Shown: positions 26,632-56,300 of the stretch, piece by piece
Layout: every line of letters begins with the position of its first letter
Position numbering within the stretch: the first letter of the stretch is position 1
Source of the DNA: Hymenolepis diminuta
Lineage: Eukaryota; Platyhelminthes; Cestoda; Cyclophyllidea; Hymenolepididae
Assembly (NCBI GenBank): GCA_900708905.1
Contig: CAADRB010000010.1
Location: forward strand, 3,759,547 to 3,823,546
Length of the DNA stretch: 64,000 bases
Direction: 5' to 3'
Translations under genes and position numbers: made by a program
The notes under the pieces: generated by a model
What the model saw: the letters and a program-made list of their open reading frames with translations, nothing else
Databases searched by the model: none
What the model was told of the DNA's origin: nothing

Positions 26632-26930
26632 TATGAAGCGTACAACCCTACCAAGGCTGATCAAAGGAATCTTGCTCGCTCCAGGACATTCTGGAAAATG
26701 CGGTCGTGCTACCGATCGCGTATCTAGCAAGAGTGGATGTGCGTACAGACGCCTTCCAGCTAATCAGTGATCAATATTCTTGCCGCGTAGTCTTAAATGT
26801 ATTCAATTACTAAGCCCTTTTGTAGTAAAACTCTCTCCGCATGGTACTTCTTGTTTTCTCGCTACTTTGGACGTAGCCTAGGTCATTTTGGGGGAAATTT
26901 GTACTAGAGGACGCTGTTGAAGGCAAGTTA
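26632..26930 (-). repeat. Family A repeat, near full-length inverted copy
   Basis: Read on the minus strand it follows unit 2 of the tandem pair through most of its length. Shared blocks include GTCCTCTAGTA, GGCTTAGTAATTGAATACA (AGCTTAGTCATCAAATACA in unit 2), GGAAGGC.TCTG, ACGCGATCG and TGATCAGCCTTGGTAG. It shows family A is dispersed in both orientations and can occur as a monomer. Confidence 0.72.
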
Positions 26931-29900
26931 TATTCGACTTCGGATTTAATTTTTCCAATTTCTACGGAAAACATTAGTAATATCGTCTGCAGAAATAGAC
27001 GGTCGAATTTACATGAAGCGCCTTAGACTAACATTTCTGTTATTTCGATTTTTAAAGACGTAATTAGACTAATATATGCATAAACATTCGAATCTCAAAG
27101 GGAAGGACGTTTGACTGAGAAAAAAATATATATTACTATCACTTTTTAAAAATGTCGTAGTTCGCTGGACGAATATGAAGAATTGTGTAATTGCTTTTAT
27201 GCATAATATCGTAAAAATGAGATCATATCTCATATTCAAATTTATTACACATCTATTTGCATGCCAATACCTTGTAACTAAATTTAGGAACTTACGTGCT
27301 CGTATTAAATACCAGCCGCAAGGATTGGGTCTTCTTAAAATAATTTACACCTATTTAAAATAGGCTATATCTAAGATAAACTAGTTACTTTTGGCCATTT
27401 GAACAGCCAAATGCATAAAAATGGGAAGACAAGCCATTATATTTAATTAAGTGATAAATATGAAGAAAGTTAGTTATTTCACCTCTGCTATATTGACTGT
27501 AGGCTGCTGCCAATGGGACATCAGCCAACCGTGCCCTTCTACCATTTCAGTGGTCACGGGCTCGATTCCCATCAGTACACATCCGGTGAGCAGGAACCTC
27601 ACTTACACAGAGGGTGGCAGAACTCAGGTCTCTCATCGAGGGGGCTCCATGACACCACCCTCTACCCGTGATGAGTATTGGGAAATGCTTTTCCAGATAG
27701 GCATGGAAAAATTTAAGCTGCTGAATATCATACAAGATTATTCTGCTTTCTATATCATCGGGAAAAAAAATAGTTGAAGTGGCAAAATGATGAAGTAACC
27801 CGTCAATAAGCACTAAACACCGTAGACAAGCATTTGCTACAATCAAGGGAACGAATCATGAAATTTGAATTTTGGAAATATTGTATAACTCAAATCCAAA
27901 GAAATCAAATGAAATAGGACTCCCTAACACTCTAACGTCGCTCACGGCTTATCTTTGATATCCTCCCTCATAACGTTTGCTGAACTTTCTATTAACCAAT
28001 TTTAATTGCTTTGCACGATTAAAAATTGTAAAATATTTCGTATTGAGTGGGTAATGATAATGACTTCTCAGCATGCAGTAAGCATCACTGAGATCAGTTT
28101 TAGGGTCTAATTCTGATATTTTAATACTGGGCATTAATTCCTGACCCAGTAAGTAAAAAGCAGATGTAATGATTTAAGACTCTTTGGATACCCTGACTTA
28201 ATTCACTATTTCTCTCGCTCTTGTTTGGAAGCCTTCCTTCGCTAAAACTGGCTAAAGCTCTTATATGTACTGTTATGGTCAATAATAATGGTGAAAGCCA
28301 ATTTTATTCTCTTTACCTTCAAAATATCTCTTACTTTTTTATCCCATGCAATGTCAATCTAATATACAAATTAAAATATCCCTTTTGATTAAATAATGTA
28401 AATTAGCAAAACTAGACTCAAATATCTGCAACTGAAAGCAGAGTTTATGCACACCTATGCATTAAATAGTTCGCCTAGAACCCATGCTAAAGACTACATT
28501 AATCAAATATTTTCATAAACAATACATAGACACAAATTCTTGTAAGTGTGGTTATTTGCACTCCAGATATTTAAAAAGGTACTTAGGAATTGTCTCAACT
28601 GAACTAAAGCTAGAGATGTGTAATTTATTCGAATTTCATTTTGGAAAATGCCAACTTAAATAAAAAATGAATTAATTTAATGTCACGGAAAAGTCATATT
28701 GAGATATGAATGGAAATCTAAAATACGACTCCGACAGTTTTCTGAGGCCTCAAATGGCGCATATTCGATGCTCATCATTTCACAAAGATCCAGTGATAAA
28801 ACAGCTTGCCTAGATCATATCCTTGTACGTTGTGACAATTGCACATGTTCGGGAAGACAAACGGGAAACACTTAACAACAGGAAGCAACCAATCGTATTT
28901 AGGTAGTCGTGGGTCCTGATACCTCAATCTATGGATATCCAGTAATCTAAATGACTATTCATAATGGCTAAAGAGACTGGGTTTTTCAAATAAGAAACAC
29001 CTCCGGGTGTTTCCATCCATTGAGGAGAGAAAGCTTCTCGTCAATGTTTAATTATAATAATACATTTTCAACGATCACATTAGAGAAGCTATAAATCATT
29101 AAGTACCGATTCCCAAAACAGAAACACAAACAGCATAAAATTATTCATTTTAATTTCTAAACATAATTCGTACTGACAGTATACTGTTGTTAAGATTATT
29201 AATCCCATTATCACACACAAACAGAATAGTAGTATTAACAGAAGTCAATAGTGTTTACAAATCAACAATAGAGAAATTATTAGTCAGCAAAGTTCAGTCA
29301 AACTCATCGTCACTGATGGCTCATTTCCTCACCACACTACAGCAGCAGTACAAATTAACGGGAAGAGAAATACAGGATTGTCACCCACTGTAAAAATCAT
29401 ACAAAAAACGATGGAGGAGGGAAGGGAGAGTAGATGTATGGGGATAAGCGAGTAGCTGGCATTGCAAAGTAAATTAGAGTGGAGCATGCAATGAAGGAAT
29501 AAACGATGATGATTCAAATGGAGAAAAGGCAGAGGAAGGATTCATTGGAAAAGTTATTTGGGTCCTTAAGAGGCTCGCGGCCATTGGGGAGGTGGGAAGT
29601 GGCGAAGGTTGGTGTGGGTCTCAGGTCTGTCAATGGGATGCAAATAGTTGTTGAGAATGGCAAAGATTTGGCGATTGAGAACGTTGAAACGACTCAAACG
29701 CGTCGCCAATCGAGCCAAACACTGGAATGGAAAAAAGGACAATTATTGGCAGATCCTCCTAAAATGATCGGTCGAATAATCAAGCACAGCCTACTATACT
29801 TGAAGGGTATAATAGTATGAGAGTGAAATGGGAAGACATTAAGGGGAAAGATCATCGCAAATCCATCGATAATCAATAAAAAATATAGTGTAAAATCCAA

Positions 29901-31059
29901 GATTTCGAGGGTTATGAGGGAAATCTAATCGATTTAAAATTTCTACCCTTTAGACGCTCATAACGATTCAGATTGAGGGATTTAAGAAAAACATTTACCA
30001 AGATTTCCCAAATTGCATCAGTATAAGGAGTCTTGGCAATAGCCCATAGCTAATAAATTGTTCCCTACGAATGGCGACAAATAATAACATGAAAATAATT
30101 GAAATTAAAACGCAGAGTAGAGAAAAAATTAATTAATTTCCAAAGTCTCAAGAAATAAAAACCATACTAAAAAAATATTTCATTAAAATTACAACTTTTT
30201 GTTTTATTTTTCATGAACTCTACATTCATATTATTGGTCATTGGCGATTAGATTTTTGTTAGTGTCTCACTGGCTTGTTCTTCCTTACCCTGAACCGGGA
30301 TGTCGGGTTGTAAAATGGTAGCAATTGGTGACGCACTTTTCAGCCGACTTCATTGGCAATTATTAAACAAAACGTATAATATGTACGAAGAAAAATTAGA
30401 CCTGTAAAGGCGTTAACTCCGTTTAAAGTAAATGAAGAAAAAATACAAAACAAAATGGAAAGAGATTGCACGTCAGAAATAGATAATGAAATAAACAACA
30501 GGGTTTCATTTGGTCTTGAGTTGTTTATAATAATTGCACCATTTGCGCTCAAATCCATATTTACACGATATAAAAATACAAGTTAAGAAGAAATGGATGC
30601 CGAAGCCAAAACAATGAGAGTTATATTTTGACCACAGTGAAATGATTACCAGATTCTGTAAGAATTCGAATTCGTGGCCGAAAAACAAACAAACTCCATG
30701 AAAACATTCGAATAAAAGAAAGGTAGTGCAGCTAAATGTTAACGAAAAGCATTTGAAATGAACTGGAGAGAAAGGATAGCAGAGATGCTACTAATAAAGA
30801 TGTGTGCATTGCGGTATCTATATTTCCATTATCTGACCGCTTGATAAACTCCTTTTAGGACAGCTATTTGAGAATGATTGACTTTCTCTGTCATCGGGTA
30901 TATCTCGTGTGTATACTTAAACTATTGTAATTCACACAAGGTACTAGGACGTGATCTAGTCAAGACAAAGAACGTGGCAAATTGTAAGATAGGTAGACTT
31001 TTTCAATCAAGGGAAAGAAATACACAAAAGATCCATTAAATATGAATAAAAAATCAAAA
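26931..31059. other. Gene-free sequence with a possible tRNA-derived SINE fragment
   Basis: At 27559-27569 the bases GGCTCGATTCC match a pol III B-box (T-arm) at nearly every position. They sit in a GC-rich island of about 200 bp (27480-27680), which could be a tRNA-derived SINE. A purine-rich, less AT-rich stretch at 29500-29780 carries a 104-codon plus frame (29506-29820) of low complexity with no recognised domain. Otherwise nothing is seen up to the last CYFIP exon. Confidence 0.35.
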
Positions 31060-46350
<15,291 letters not shown>

Positions 46351-49300
46351 TATTCTAGGACAGTGAATTAAAAGGCCTGATAAAAAAACTAGCCCAACAA
46401 TTGGCTAAAAGTGCTAAAGGCCACCATAATAGTCGCTAACATATAGTTTACTAATTTCACCAATTGAGAAATAAATTTTTTCATATTTGGTGAACACGAA
46501 TATGCTTAATGTTTTTGATAACTTAGTTCATATATTTTGATCTCAAATGATTCACAGATTTCATATTACAAATGTAAGGTCAGTAGATTCTTCCGTTTAT
46601 CTTTTATACTTAAACTAATGTGCTGCTGGATATACTATCAAAGTGCCTAATACTCTTTTTGACTTATGCTGATGACTGGCTATATAGAATCTGAAGCCTA
46701 GCCAAAAGAAAAATTTGCGTAATTCCTTTTATTCTAGAGCACTCTGATTATCTTCATTTCTTACCGAGCGCACCCAAAATCTTAATTTATGCCAAAGATG
46801 TAGTTATTATGATTTGTATTACTTTTATATCAAAAGTTCAATTCTTAATCAGTGTCGTACAAATAAATGAAGAAATCTGGTTATAGGAAAATGCTAAACC
46901 AGTTTATTTATTCAATTATTGGATGTTAGACGGTGAAATATTAGACAACTAAGAAGCATCTAACGCTTAAAGGGTAGTTATTAAGGAATTTAATAAACGC
47001 GGAAATGCACTTTTTTCTATTGAATTTTTGAGGTGGTTTTACAATGATACCATTTACACTGACTCACTTGACATTAAGGAAGTAAAAAATTAGTCGTAAA
47101 GAATTGTCTACTTAATTTAAGAGTGATTTTCCTGATTTCGACAACTGTCGTCTGCATCAAATCTTTAAATATCAAGTTACGTCCTATAGTACTGTAATTA
47201 TATGATGCAGTGGAACTGCCAAGAAAAGTGCAATTAATTTTCCCGGAGACAACTAGTTTTCTACTGCCCATGAAACTGTTTCCCACTGAGAGAAGGCAAA
47301 ATTAATCTATATGATTTATTAATCAGGCGTTTAACACTTGGACCAATTTTGTAGAACGTTTTCCATTAAGATGACAGGGAACTAAAATGGAATTAGTGAA
47401 ATAGTGTTAATATTCCTACTTGCTATTGGGAGAAAAGAAATTTTATTGAACTTGATTTTATTCGTATGTGAATAACAGCACAAAACCTTAAATATAATGA
47501 TGAATAACAGTAAATAAATGTATCGAGTTATTATGGACTGTGTGATAATTATCTAGCTGAAAAACATGTATTTAGGTCCCACTATTTTCAACAAACTCTG
47601 TTTAAAATGAACTCATGAACTTTAAAGTTTAACTTCAAATTATTTTGCTTAATTAAGAGGAATGTTTCGGATGCTGGTACGATTCTTAATTCATGACAAT
47701 TAGAATTTGAATAATTAGATGAGGGTAACAAGGACATGAAAATTATCGTCAACGTACCAACGTATAATGAAGGGATATTTAATTGTGGATAAGAATTGCA
47801 TATTAGTGAAATTAATGAACCAAAATAACAATTATTAAATGAAGTATTCATTCAATTTCCACTCCACTCCGAAATCCATGCAATTCTTCCTCAGATTATG
47901 GAATAACAGTTGCTACCTTCTGCCACCTAAAGTACCTCTAATCCCGAGGTAAAGCTACTTTTCTAATCAAACTGAGATATTCCCTTTAAAATCTAATGAC
48001 TGTAAAGGCTAACAGGAGGCGAAAATCTTTCCCTAGCCAGATGAATGCGAGTTGAAATGGACAGTATGGTGTATTATATAATATCAAAGAAAGGAGAGAA
48101 AAGAGAGAACTGGGTTAAAAATCTAAAATGCGTACATGAATGTGGTATTGTGGGTAAAAAATTACTTTGTGTGCCACTTTTTGGCTCTCTAGGCTGAGTA
48201 GACCTATGTATCAGCATGCGTATGTAGCGCACACCAATTATTTCGAAAATTCGCAATAATTTTTAGATTCTATTCATCAAACCAAAAATGTAAAGGTAAT
48301 TTGTTTATTAAACAACAGTCTTCCTTGAAGTGAATCGGTATCTGTATTAGTCATGTTCTCATGCATTATCATAAGTTAAGTAAAAAATGTTTCAACGGAT
48401 GCTATCTAAATTTGCATACCGTGAAGAATTTTATCATGTTCCTCTCATAAGGAGATGAAGAATTAATGAAAATCCATGAACTGAATGAATAAAATGCTTT
48501 TGTACCTTGAAATTGAACAGAAGGATATTCATATTCAATGGAGAGAATAACGTCAATTTGATAATGATCTTCATCAAAACCTCTCTGAATTAAACTTCAT
48601 ATCTGATTCAAATGTTCTGACTTCAATTGTTTTTAGTAAATTAAGAATTCAATTGCAGTATAGCTATTTCCGAAACTCTCTTCCCTCTATTCACAAACGC
48701 CTGGCATTTGTTGTATCTTCTCGTATGCCTATCCGATGTGAGGATGTCAGAGTTGCAACTTCATTCTGCCCGACTGTAGTCCATCTCTCACATAAAAGGC
48801 TCATAATTCCTTTCTCAAAATCCTACCAGGAGGAAGTTATCCTCCTAACACAAGCATTTGAAGAGCATATATTTAAAAAAGCTTTAATCACTAAAGTTAA
48901 ATTGATCATTGAATTCTCAGACTTATGGTTATTAACTTGAAGTTTGTGATTATAGATAATTTGTTAATAACTCAAAACCATCTCGAAATCCCCGACGTCC
49001 ATTTATCAGTCAACTTAGTAAGACCGAGATATTACCAAAGGTCATATCACAATTAGCAAATGGTTATGTTTGTCAAACTGCTATGCAGGTATAGATCTGG
49101 TAAGCCAAAAATTTTGATCACTTTTCCCACACTTAAATCTCCCTCTCCTCCTTATCCTTAAACCATCTACAACTCCTTTACCTATTCCCAGCTTTAAACC
49201 TACCCTATACTCGATTAACTTCACCACACTTCTCCTTTCCGTCCACTGATATTATTATCTTACCCTAATAGACCATCTGTCTTCATTTCTAGAGACCTGG

Positions 49301-50335
49301 AACATCTTCACGAATGGAAGTAAAGCCATCCATTACCATTTTTGACAGGCGAAAAGGTCGAGCAGCAGAATCTGAACTTTGACCTGCAAGTTAAAGTTCC
49401 AGAATATTAGTCTAGTCGCCCACAAATCAAAGCACACAGTTCGTCCGAGATTCTGCTAATCGTGACCACGAAAGGTGTCCTCAGTGGTTCATTTCTTGGT
49501 CTGAACCTTTCTCATAGACCAACTCGGAAATGGGTAGCCGAAATGAGTAATCCCTGTTTGTAAGTCCTTGTTAGATGCAAATTTTTACCATTTAACAGAG
49601 TTTTCTAGAATTTGGCTAATCAAGTTTCAAAAATATCTCGAACTGACCCATTATGTGTGTAGAAATATCGAAAATCTTTCAGAGGTCCTCGAATGGCATA
49701 AAACAACATCATGAGTAATAAAATAGGTTGTCTCGAATCCCCAAGGGAAATACCGATGTTAATTAAGATGTACATCTCGTATTTGGAGGGAGATGGTACA
49801 GATAGGAGATGCCAATCAACACCTGACGATCCCGACAACAGAATCTACAGAAGATCCAGGTGTGTGCGAGTTTCCACGTAGATACCTACTCTGATCCCTG
49901 TCATCAGACAGAGTTATCAACGGCCATGCATGACTGAAATCTCACGAGTAAACGTTTGTACATAAACTCTACGTTGTTTATCATTAAATTGAGGTGGCTT
50001 CCCTGATCATCTCCATTCTGGTCAAGAGGCATAACTTAATTTATACTCTCTCTTCGACCCCGGTTCATGACCCGCCTTGAAACTAGACCACCTCGGCTTC
50101 TACAATCTGGTGACTATGGTCACTTCTACCTAGCTACAAGGGCAAAATTTACTGCACCGAATACCTGCATTAACCTTAGCCATTAGAATCGGTCATATCC
50201 CATCTCTAAAAAACAACACAATTATCTAACCCTCATACTCTTTTCATAAAAACAAGTCTATTCCGCAGTTCAAATAAAATTTTATGTTCAAGAAAATAAA
50301 ATATATACAGCAATACAGTCTACACATCGAGATCT
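46351..50335. other. Intergenic region between CYFIP 5' end and TAF1B 3' end
   Basis: About 4 kb with no supportable gene. On the minus strand an acceptor-like CTGTCCTAG ends 4 nt before the CYFIP ATG, so CYFIP transcription or trans-splicing must use this side. A 95-codon plus frame (48653-48940) has no family match. The segment at 49980-50100 loosely resembles 59985-60090 and may be a further old repeat. Confidence 0.45.
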
Positions 50336-53300
50336 TCAAGTCAACTTCTTCAAGTCAAAAGATGGAGCAATATCATAGTTGAAGTGATAAGCCATAGCAA
50401 GATCTTCCAGTTTCTTCGTGCCTCTGGTGGTAATTGGAGGTCCATATCCAAGGAACTTCTCTATACATCTAATCTCCTCCATCAGTTGCTGTACAGTTGC
50501 TCCACACATTACACTAGCCAATTCAATAATCCAATTAAGCGAGGCAGAAGCTTCCTTCAACCTCCCTCTCGTCTTCTCTTCCTCCTCAGATCTGCGATCT
50601 GTGTAGACATTCACCAAGGAACTCCGATCCACAGGTTCACCTGCCATCAACTTCTGCATTCGATTATTATGATAAGTCAGAAAGTCCAGCACTGGATCAG
50701 GAAGGTCAAAAGTACCTAGTCGACGTCGGTCATTTTCTGTGGGGAATCGACAAGTGTGTATTGGGTCGTAGCGTTTATGATATGAGATTAAATATGACCA
50801 GTCCTAAAAGGAGAGCAAAACATAATGAAATTCAATAGCTAAACATCTGTGTGTATAAAGCACCTAAATTATAGCGCCGCTGTGTCATTAAATGAATCGT
50901 TACCAGTCTCTTCTACCTGCTCTTGGCTGTACAGAGATACAAATAAACGGAGGTGGCATGAACATGGAAATAAATTAACCGATCAAGGACCTCCGATCGT
51001 AGTGGAGATAACCTCATTCATGAATCTGAATCGTATAATGAAAAGTGAACATTACTTCCACATTTTGAAAAAATGGACAAATTAATATTCCCGAACTAAA
51101 GTCAAGCAAGACTGTGATGCCTGACTTCATTACCCACTTGTTGATGATCCCCTCTCTCGTTTCATACTACATTCGTCTAAGCAAAATACGCACAAAACTA
51201 CATCGTCCACTCATGACTTTTACAGAAATCCCATCCCAAGTGAACAGATAGAAGGTCAAATCAGTTAATTAAAAATTTACTTCTACACTCTCAATGTAAG
51301 GACTGTTTCGACGTTAAGAGCATACCCTTTGCTAAACACCTTTTCCTATTCTGGACCTCCTAGTATTAGGGTTGATAATGTGATAGCATAACGAAACAAT
51401 ACATAAATCGAAGTGTTACTCATCATACGCAGTCTCTCGAACTGATAAGAACTCTGTGTCCTGTCATAAATTTAAAATACAGGATGTGTCCTAGACATTC
51501 CCCTTTTATTTGAGCTGCCCGCTAAAACCAAATGAAACAGATCTCTAAAAGAGCCCTCTTTGTGTATTAATTAGATAGAGGTGTTCAGTTACTTTCCTCT
51601 CTAATTCTGAGGTAAAATGGAGAAGAGCATTTAGTGGATTGGAATGAGAGTTTTAGCCATTCCGGAATTCATGATTAGTAGTAGGAAAGTATCTCCGTGA
51701 TGATTAGATCGAGTAATCACAGCTATTCATGGACATTCTTCCCAATTCCAACTCTATCTATATACTTCAGTTCTCTGCTATTAAAGAGCGAATTGGACTG
51801 ATCGATTTGATAGGGAGAGAAAGAGGGTAAGAGCATGATGAACTAACTTACCTTGACGATCTCCTCCAACTCTGGAGTTCTCTCTTCTCCCTTAGCTACC
51901 ATATCAAGGAACATCTCGACAGTCAGTTGATGTCTATGTATGAATTCCCATGCAGCATAGACGGCATCACAGTTGAATTCACTCCACGTCTGATGATTGG
52001 CATTGAGAGCGATATCGTGAATATTGTCTAGGCCCTGGAAGATTCTGTGCTCCAGAGCCACCTGGCAGGATTTACAGGGAGACGGTAGCACTTCCTCGAT
52101 TGATGTGATTTTACTCACCTCATCGTCGTCATCTACCAACGAAACTTCTGTTAATTTGCTACATAGCTGTCGCAAGGGCTCGCTCAATCGGAGCTTTGTT
52201 TCTTTCTAGACGTGAAAAGGAGGGCAAAAAGGGGTTAATTTGCATACTCAAGACTGGAAGGTAATTGGTCAAACTCATTTTGAAATATGTCGACCCGGTT
52301 ATCAAAATATAAGCTTCCTAAACCCATTGGGAGAAATGTTCACAACACTTGACTTAGGTAGAGAGGTATTTTGGAGCTGCTCTTATGAGAAACTCACATT
52401 CTGCCTCCACACTTCTTGGCCAGCATCAACCAGGGCGCTTGGTTATCACCGCCACAGGATGTGCACAGATTTTCGATTACTTGTCGCCTTCGCTCGCACA
52501 TGGAAATGAAATCTTCTTAATGCTGTAGCACTGGTCAGTCAGTATATGTCAGTCTACTAATAGTACGATTAGAGGCATAGTTACAACAGGGAGGAAATAG
52601 GGTAAAGGATAGGAAGATTTGGTTCAAGGGAATCGTTGTGCCGGAGGAAAAATGATCACTAAAATAATGCAAGAATATTGCTTCCTTCTCTGTGAGCATT
52701 CGCATACCATTGGTAGCTTCAGACATCACCGAATTCCTTTGAGGTGAGGACTAGAACTTTCAAAGACAGGAATTGATCAGAAGACTAATCAAAACTGCAT
52801 ATTAAAGCCGTATTTAATCGGAATAATTTATTAATAAAGACGACAACGAAGAGAAGTTTTCAGTGAATTACAATCCTTCTCCTTCTTCTTCTGGGGCTAA
52901 GCTCTTGTGACAGCCTAGATTATATAAAATGGTTGCGCACTCCTACATCAATGACAGCTTTACAATAGTAGCAATACGGTTAACTTAACATTAGCTAGCT
53001 ACATATCTATTGGTTTATAGTGATCGATTCATTGGTATCTCCTTACTTCACTTACAAGTGCGAAGAATCAATGATGCCGGGGTCCTCATGTTGATCTTTC
53101 ACTTGAAATTTATGTCCAAATATGAAGTAGTTGATTGACTTCTAAATGATTGTAAAAGGCACAACTCACCGATGCGACTTTGCGAGTCTTCCCAATGGAT
53201 TTTTCACCCCAACCCAAGTCAGTTATGGGATTGAAGTCGGCATCCGGCCCCAAGAACTCCTCTGTGGTCGTAGCCTGGCGGCGCAAATCGCGGAAAAGAA

Positions 53301-56300
53301 GAGCCGAGTAAATTGGAGCGTCGGCCTCATTTTTAACGCGGTTGCGATGTTTCATACCAACTTTCAAACAACCGGTAAAATTACTCGCCCACTCCAGGTA
53401 GATGAAGGGTTTGTCAGTACCACTTATCACCGTAGTAGATTGAATGCTTTTGCGTTCTTCTTTGAGAAGATTTTCCAGACATCCGTAGAGTTTTGGGTTA
53501 CTGGACAAGAACTCAAACACTTTGGAAAAACAACGCTGGAACAAAACACAAAAAATATCAAAATAATTTATGGAAAGCCTAATCGAATATTTTCGGCGAA
53601 CTCAAGCGAAACTCATAAGCTTCATCCCTCATGCACTGAATTATCGATTTTTGTATTTCCACGTCAATTCATGCTAACTTGCCTTATCTATACATATATA
53701 TATATATATATATATAATATATTGTTATTAACATAGATCCACTTAGACCACGCCTCCTGCAACAGTCAGACATGTTTTACTTATTCTTTAATTAAACTAA
53801 TTATCTTTAATTATTTAATTATATATAAATATGTGGTAACTCTTCAACAATTCAACTTACTTCATATACACCGTCCAATTTGAACATAGAGCGTGCAGAG
53901 AGGACAACAATGGCCATTGCAAACACTTCGGCTCGCAAGTAGCGTTGGAGAGGAAGGTAGAAGTGCATTCCGACCTCCTTGTCCTTCACCTCCTCTCGCA
54001 CTCGAACACCTAACCTGCGAATCCAGCTATCAGCCAGCAGATGAATCTCATGTGGCAGGCCCATCCATCGAAGATATCGATGTACCATTTGACAGAGTGG
54101 TAACCTATAAGATAGACGTGTCTACTTCAGTACAGTTACTTTTACATGATTCGTACTACTGCAACTTTTGTACCAACTAAATGTTCCTTAGATATGAGAA
54201 TAGAACACCGTTTACTGTCTGCTAACATCTTATCAACTCTAAGCGTAACAATAGGTTTTTCAATTAATCACCAAATATCCAAGCCAAGCTCAATGGATAC
54301 CATTAAAGTTTCGGGTTCGGATTTTTGTAATTTTACTATCTCCGCACCTTCCAATAAATGTATAATTTATAACTATGAACACCTGTGCCTTTGGTACCAT
54401 CTCTAACTTTATGTGCGTTTTCCTATCACATGAACCCAACAGTGCCATTTCAACTTCAGTTCTAGCCATACAAATTAAGATCAACCGTTACTTTCAAAAC
54501 GTAGGCGTTAGGATTCTGAAGTTGCCAATAACATAATCAGGGGTTTATGTGATTCTCAAACCCAATAGTGTTAGCAACCGATGACTTGGAGAGAAGGAGG
54601 ATATCCTCCAGCCACTTATATGAGAAACACGCATTCTACTATCCCTCTTGTTGACAAGAATTTATTTGTGAGGTTGGTATCGATCATATGACTTCTGACG
54701 TGCACGCTGACCATTCCATCATTGGTGCACAACTCCCCGCCTCTGTCATTCACTTCAGACGCCTACTCAAACTACTCTATTCACATTCAGTTAACCTGTC
54801 TCTCTCATTTTTATGATTTGTAGTGAGTTGTGTCAAAATCTCAACAAGAGTATTCAAAAGGGAAATAACTCCCAAAAGACTCCCCTAGATTTTGAATGAT
54901 AATCAACTCACATTCAGCCTCTTTCATTTTTGATCAATATTAACCAGTGTAGTTAGCCAAAACACCAAATTTTAACGTAAAAGTTTTCTTTCATCATTAC
55001 CATCTTAAATGATAGAGCGTCTGATTGGTATGCGAGAAGTACTCGGACAGACGACCAGATACTCAAGAATATTTGCTGATTGCGCAGTGCTCAACGTGCA
55101 CTTCTGCCAAGTCAAAAGTGACAAGATCAATGCCCATTGGTGCACACCCAGTGAACTAGTTAATTCTGATCAACAAGAGGAGTCGTAGAATGTGAGTTTC
55201 TCTAAAGAGTGATTCAAGAACACCCTAGGTAAATGTTGTGAACACTTTCTCTAATGAGCTTAGGAAGCTTTTATTTCTTCACTCGCCTTGGACGCATAGA
55301 GTATCCAATCATATGAATCAACTGATTTATAACCTTGGAGAGAAGATTGGGGTCGGGTACACGTCGTCGATCAAAGACAGATTGGATGGCAGAATGATTC
55401 CAACTCAAATGTTGAATAACCAATTCATCAGCCTAGAATTGGAAAATGATAAGAGCGAATTAACCTAATGACTTACCTTAAGATAAGGAATGTCCTTAAT
55501 TTTACACATTGTGGCAAGGTCCTGCATAGAGAAGTACTCGTGTATATAAATGGGAAACCTTTTAGGATCATGCTCAGAAAAGTACACAACTCGTGTCTTC
55601 ATGAGCATATCCATCACGCTGAGGAAAATGAGCCCCAAATTATACTCCATTAGCCTGTTCTCTGGCCACCGGCCTACTGTTCCACGCCAAAAGAACTGCT
55701 TAAAGGAGAAATCCATCTTGGCCAAGGGAATAAGTCGCATGCATTTAACCAACTCATCATAGAACTCAGAAAGCTCAGTGATATCGGTAATCTGAGTGAA
55801 GGGTTCCAGTTTTGTTATTTTATCCTCGAACGTCCTCCCCTCGCCTTCTTCATCTTCATCATCATTGGAGTCAATATCGAAGATATTTTCAGTTGTTCTA
55901 GAAGGCCTGGGAGTAGAAAGGGGAACTTTGCGAGCACGTTTTCTTGGCGGACATGTCTCTCCTGATTGTACTGACGACGCCTCAATCACCTCAGTCCCTT
56001 CCTCTGATCCTTCTTCATACTTGTATCCACCTTTACTCAACTTCTCAATAATTGACTTTTTCCTGAAAGGGTATAGAATGACCCGAGTTTAAACTTTATT
56101 CGTGAACCTTATTACTCCTATATGCATACAGGAGAGCTGAGGGGTAGTCTCATGAAGCCTCTTCAGTGAATAACTCGAATGGGAGCTCTAACGGTTAAAC
56201 TCTCCTCATCGTCTACAATTTCCTCTGTCCATTATTTATTGCAGTCGTAGGATAACCTACTTGTTAATATTCTGTGGTTAACAAACTCCGCCAAAAACCG

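Noticed and set aside
29506..29820. 104-codon plus-strand ORF as a gene
   Set aside because: Purine-rich low-complexity sequence keeps one strand open by composition; no domain and no flanking exons.
55796..56092. 98-codon plus-strand ORF opposite TAF1B
   Set aside because: Antisense shadow of the acidic and helical TAF1B exon at 55477-56062.
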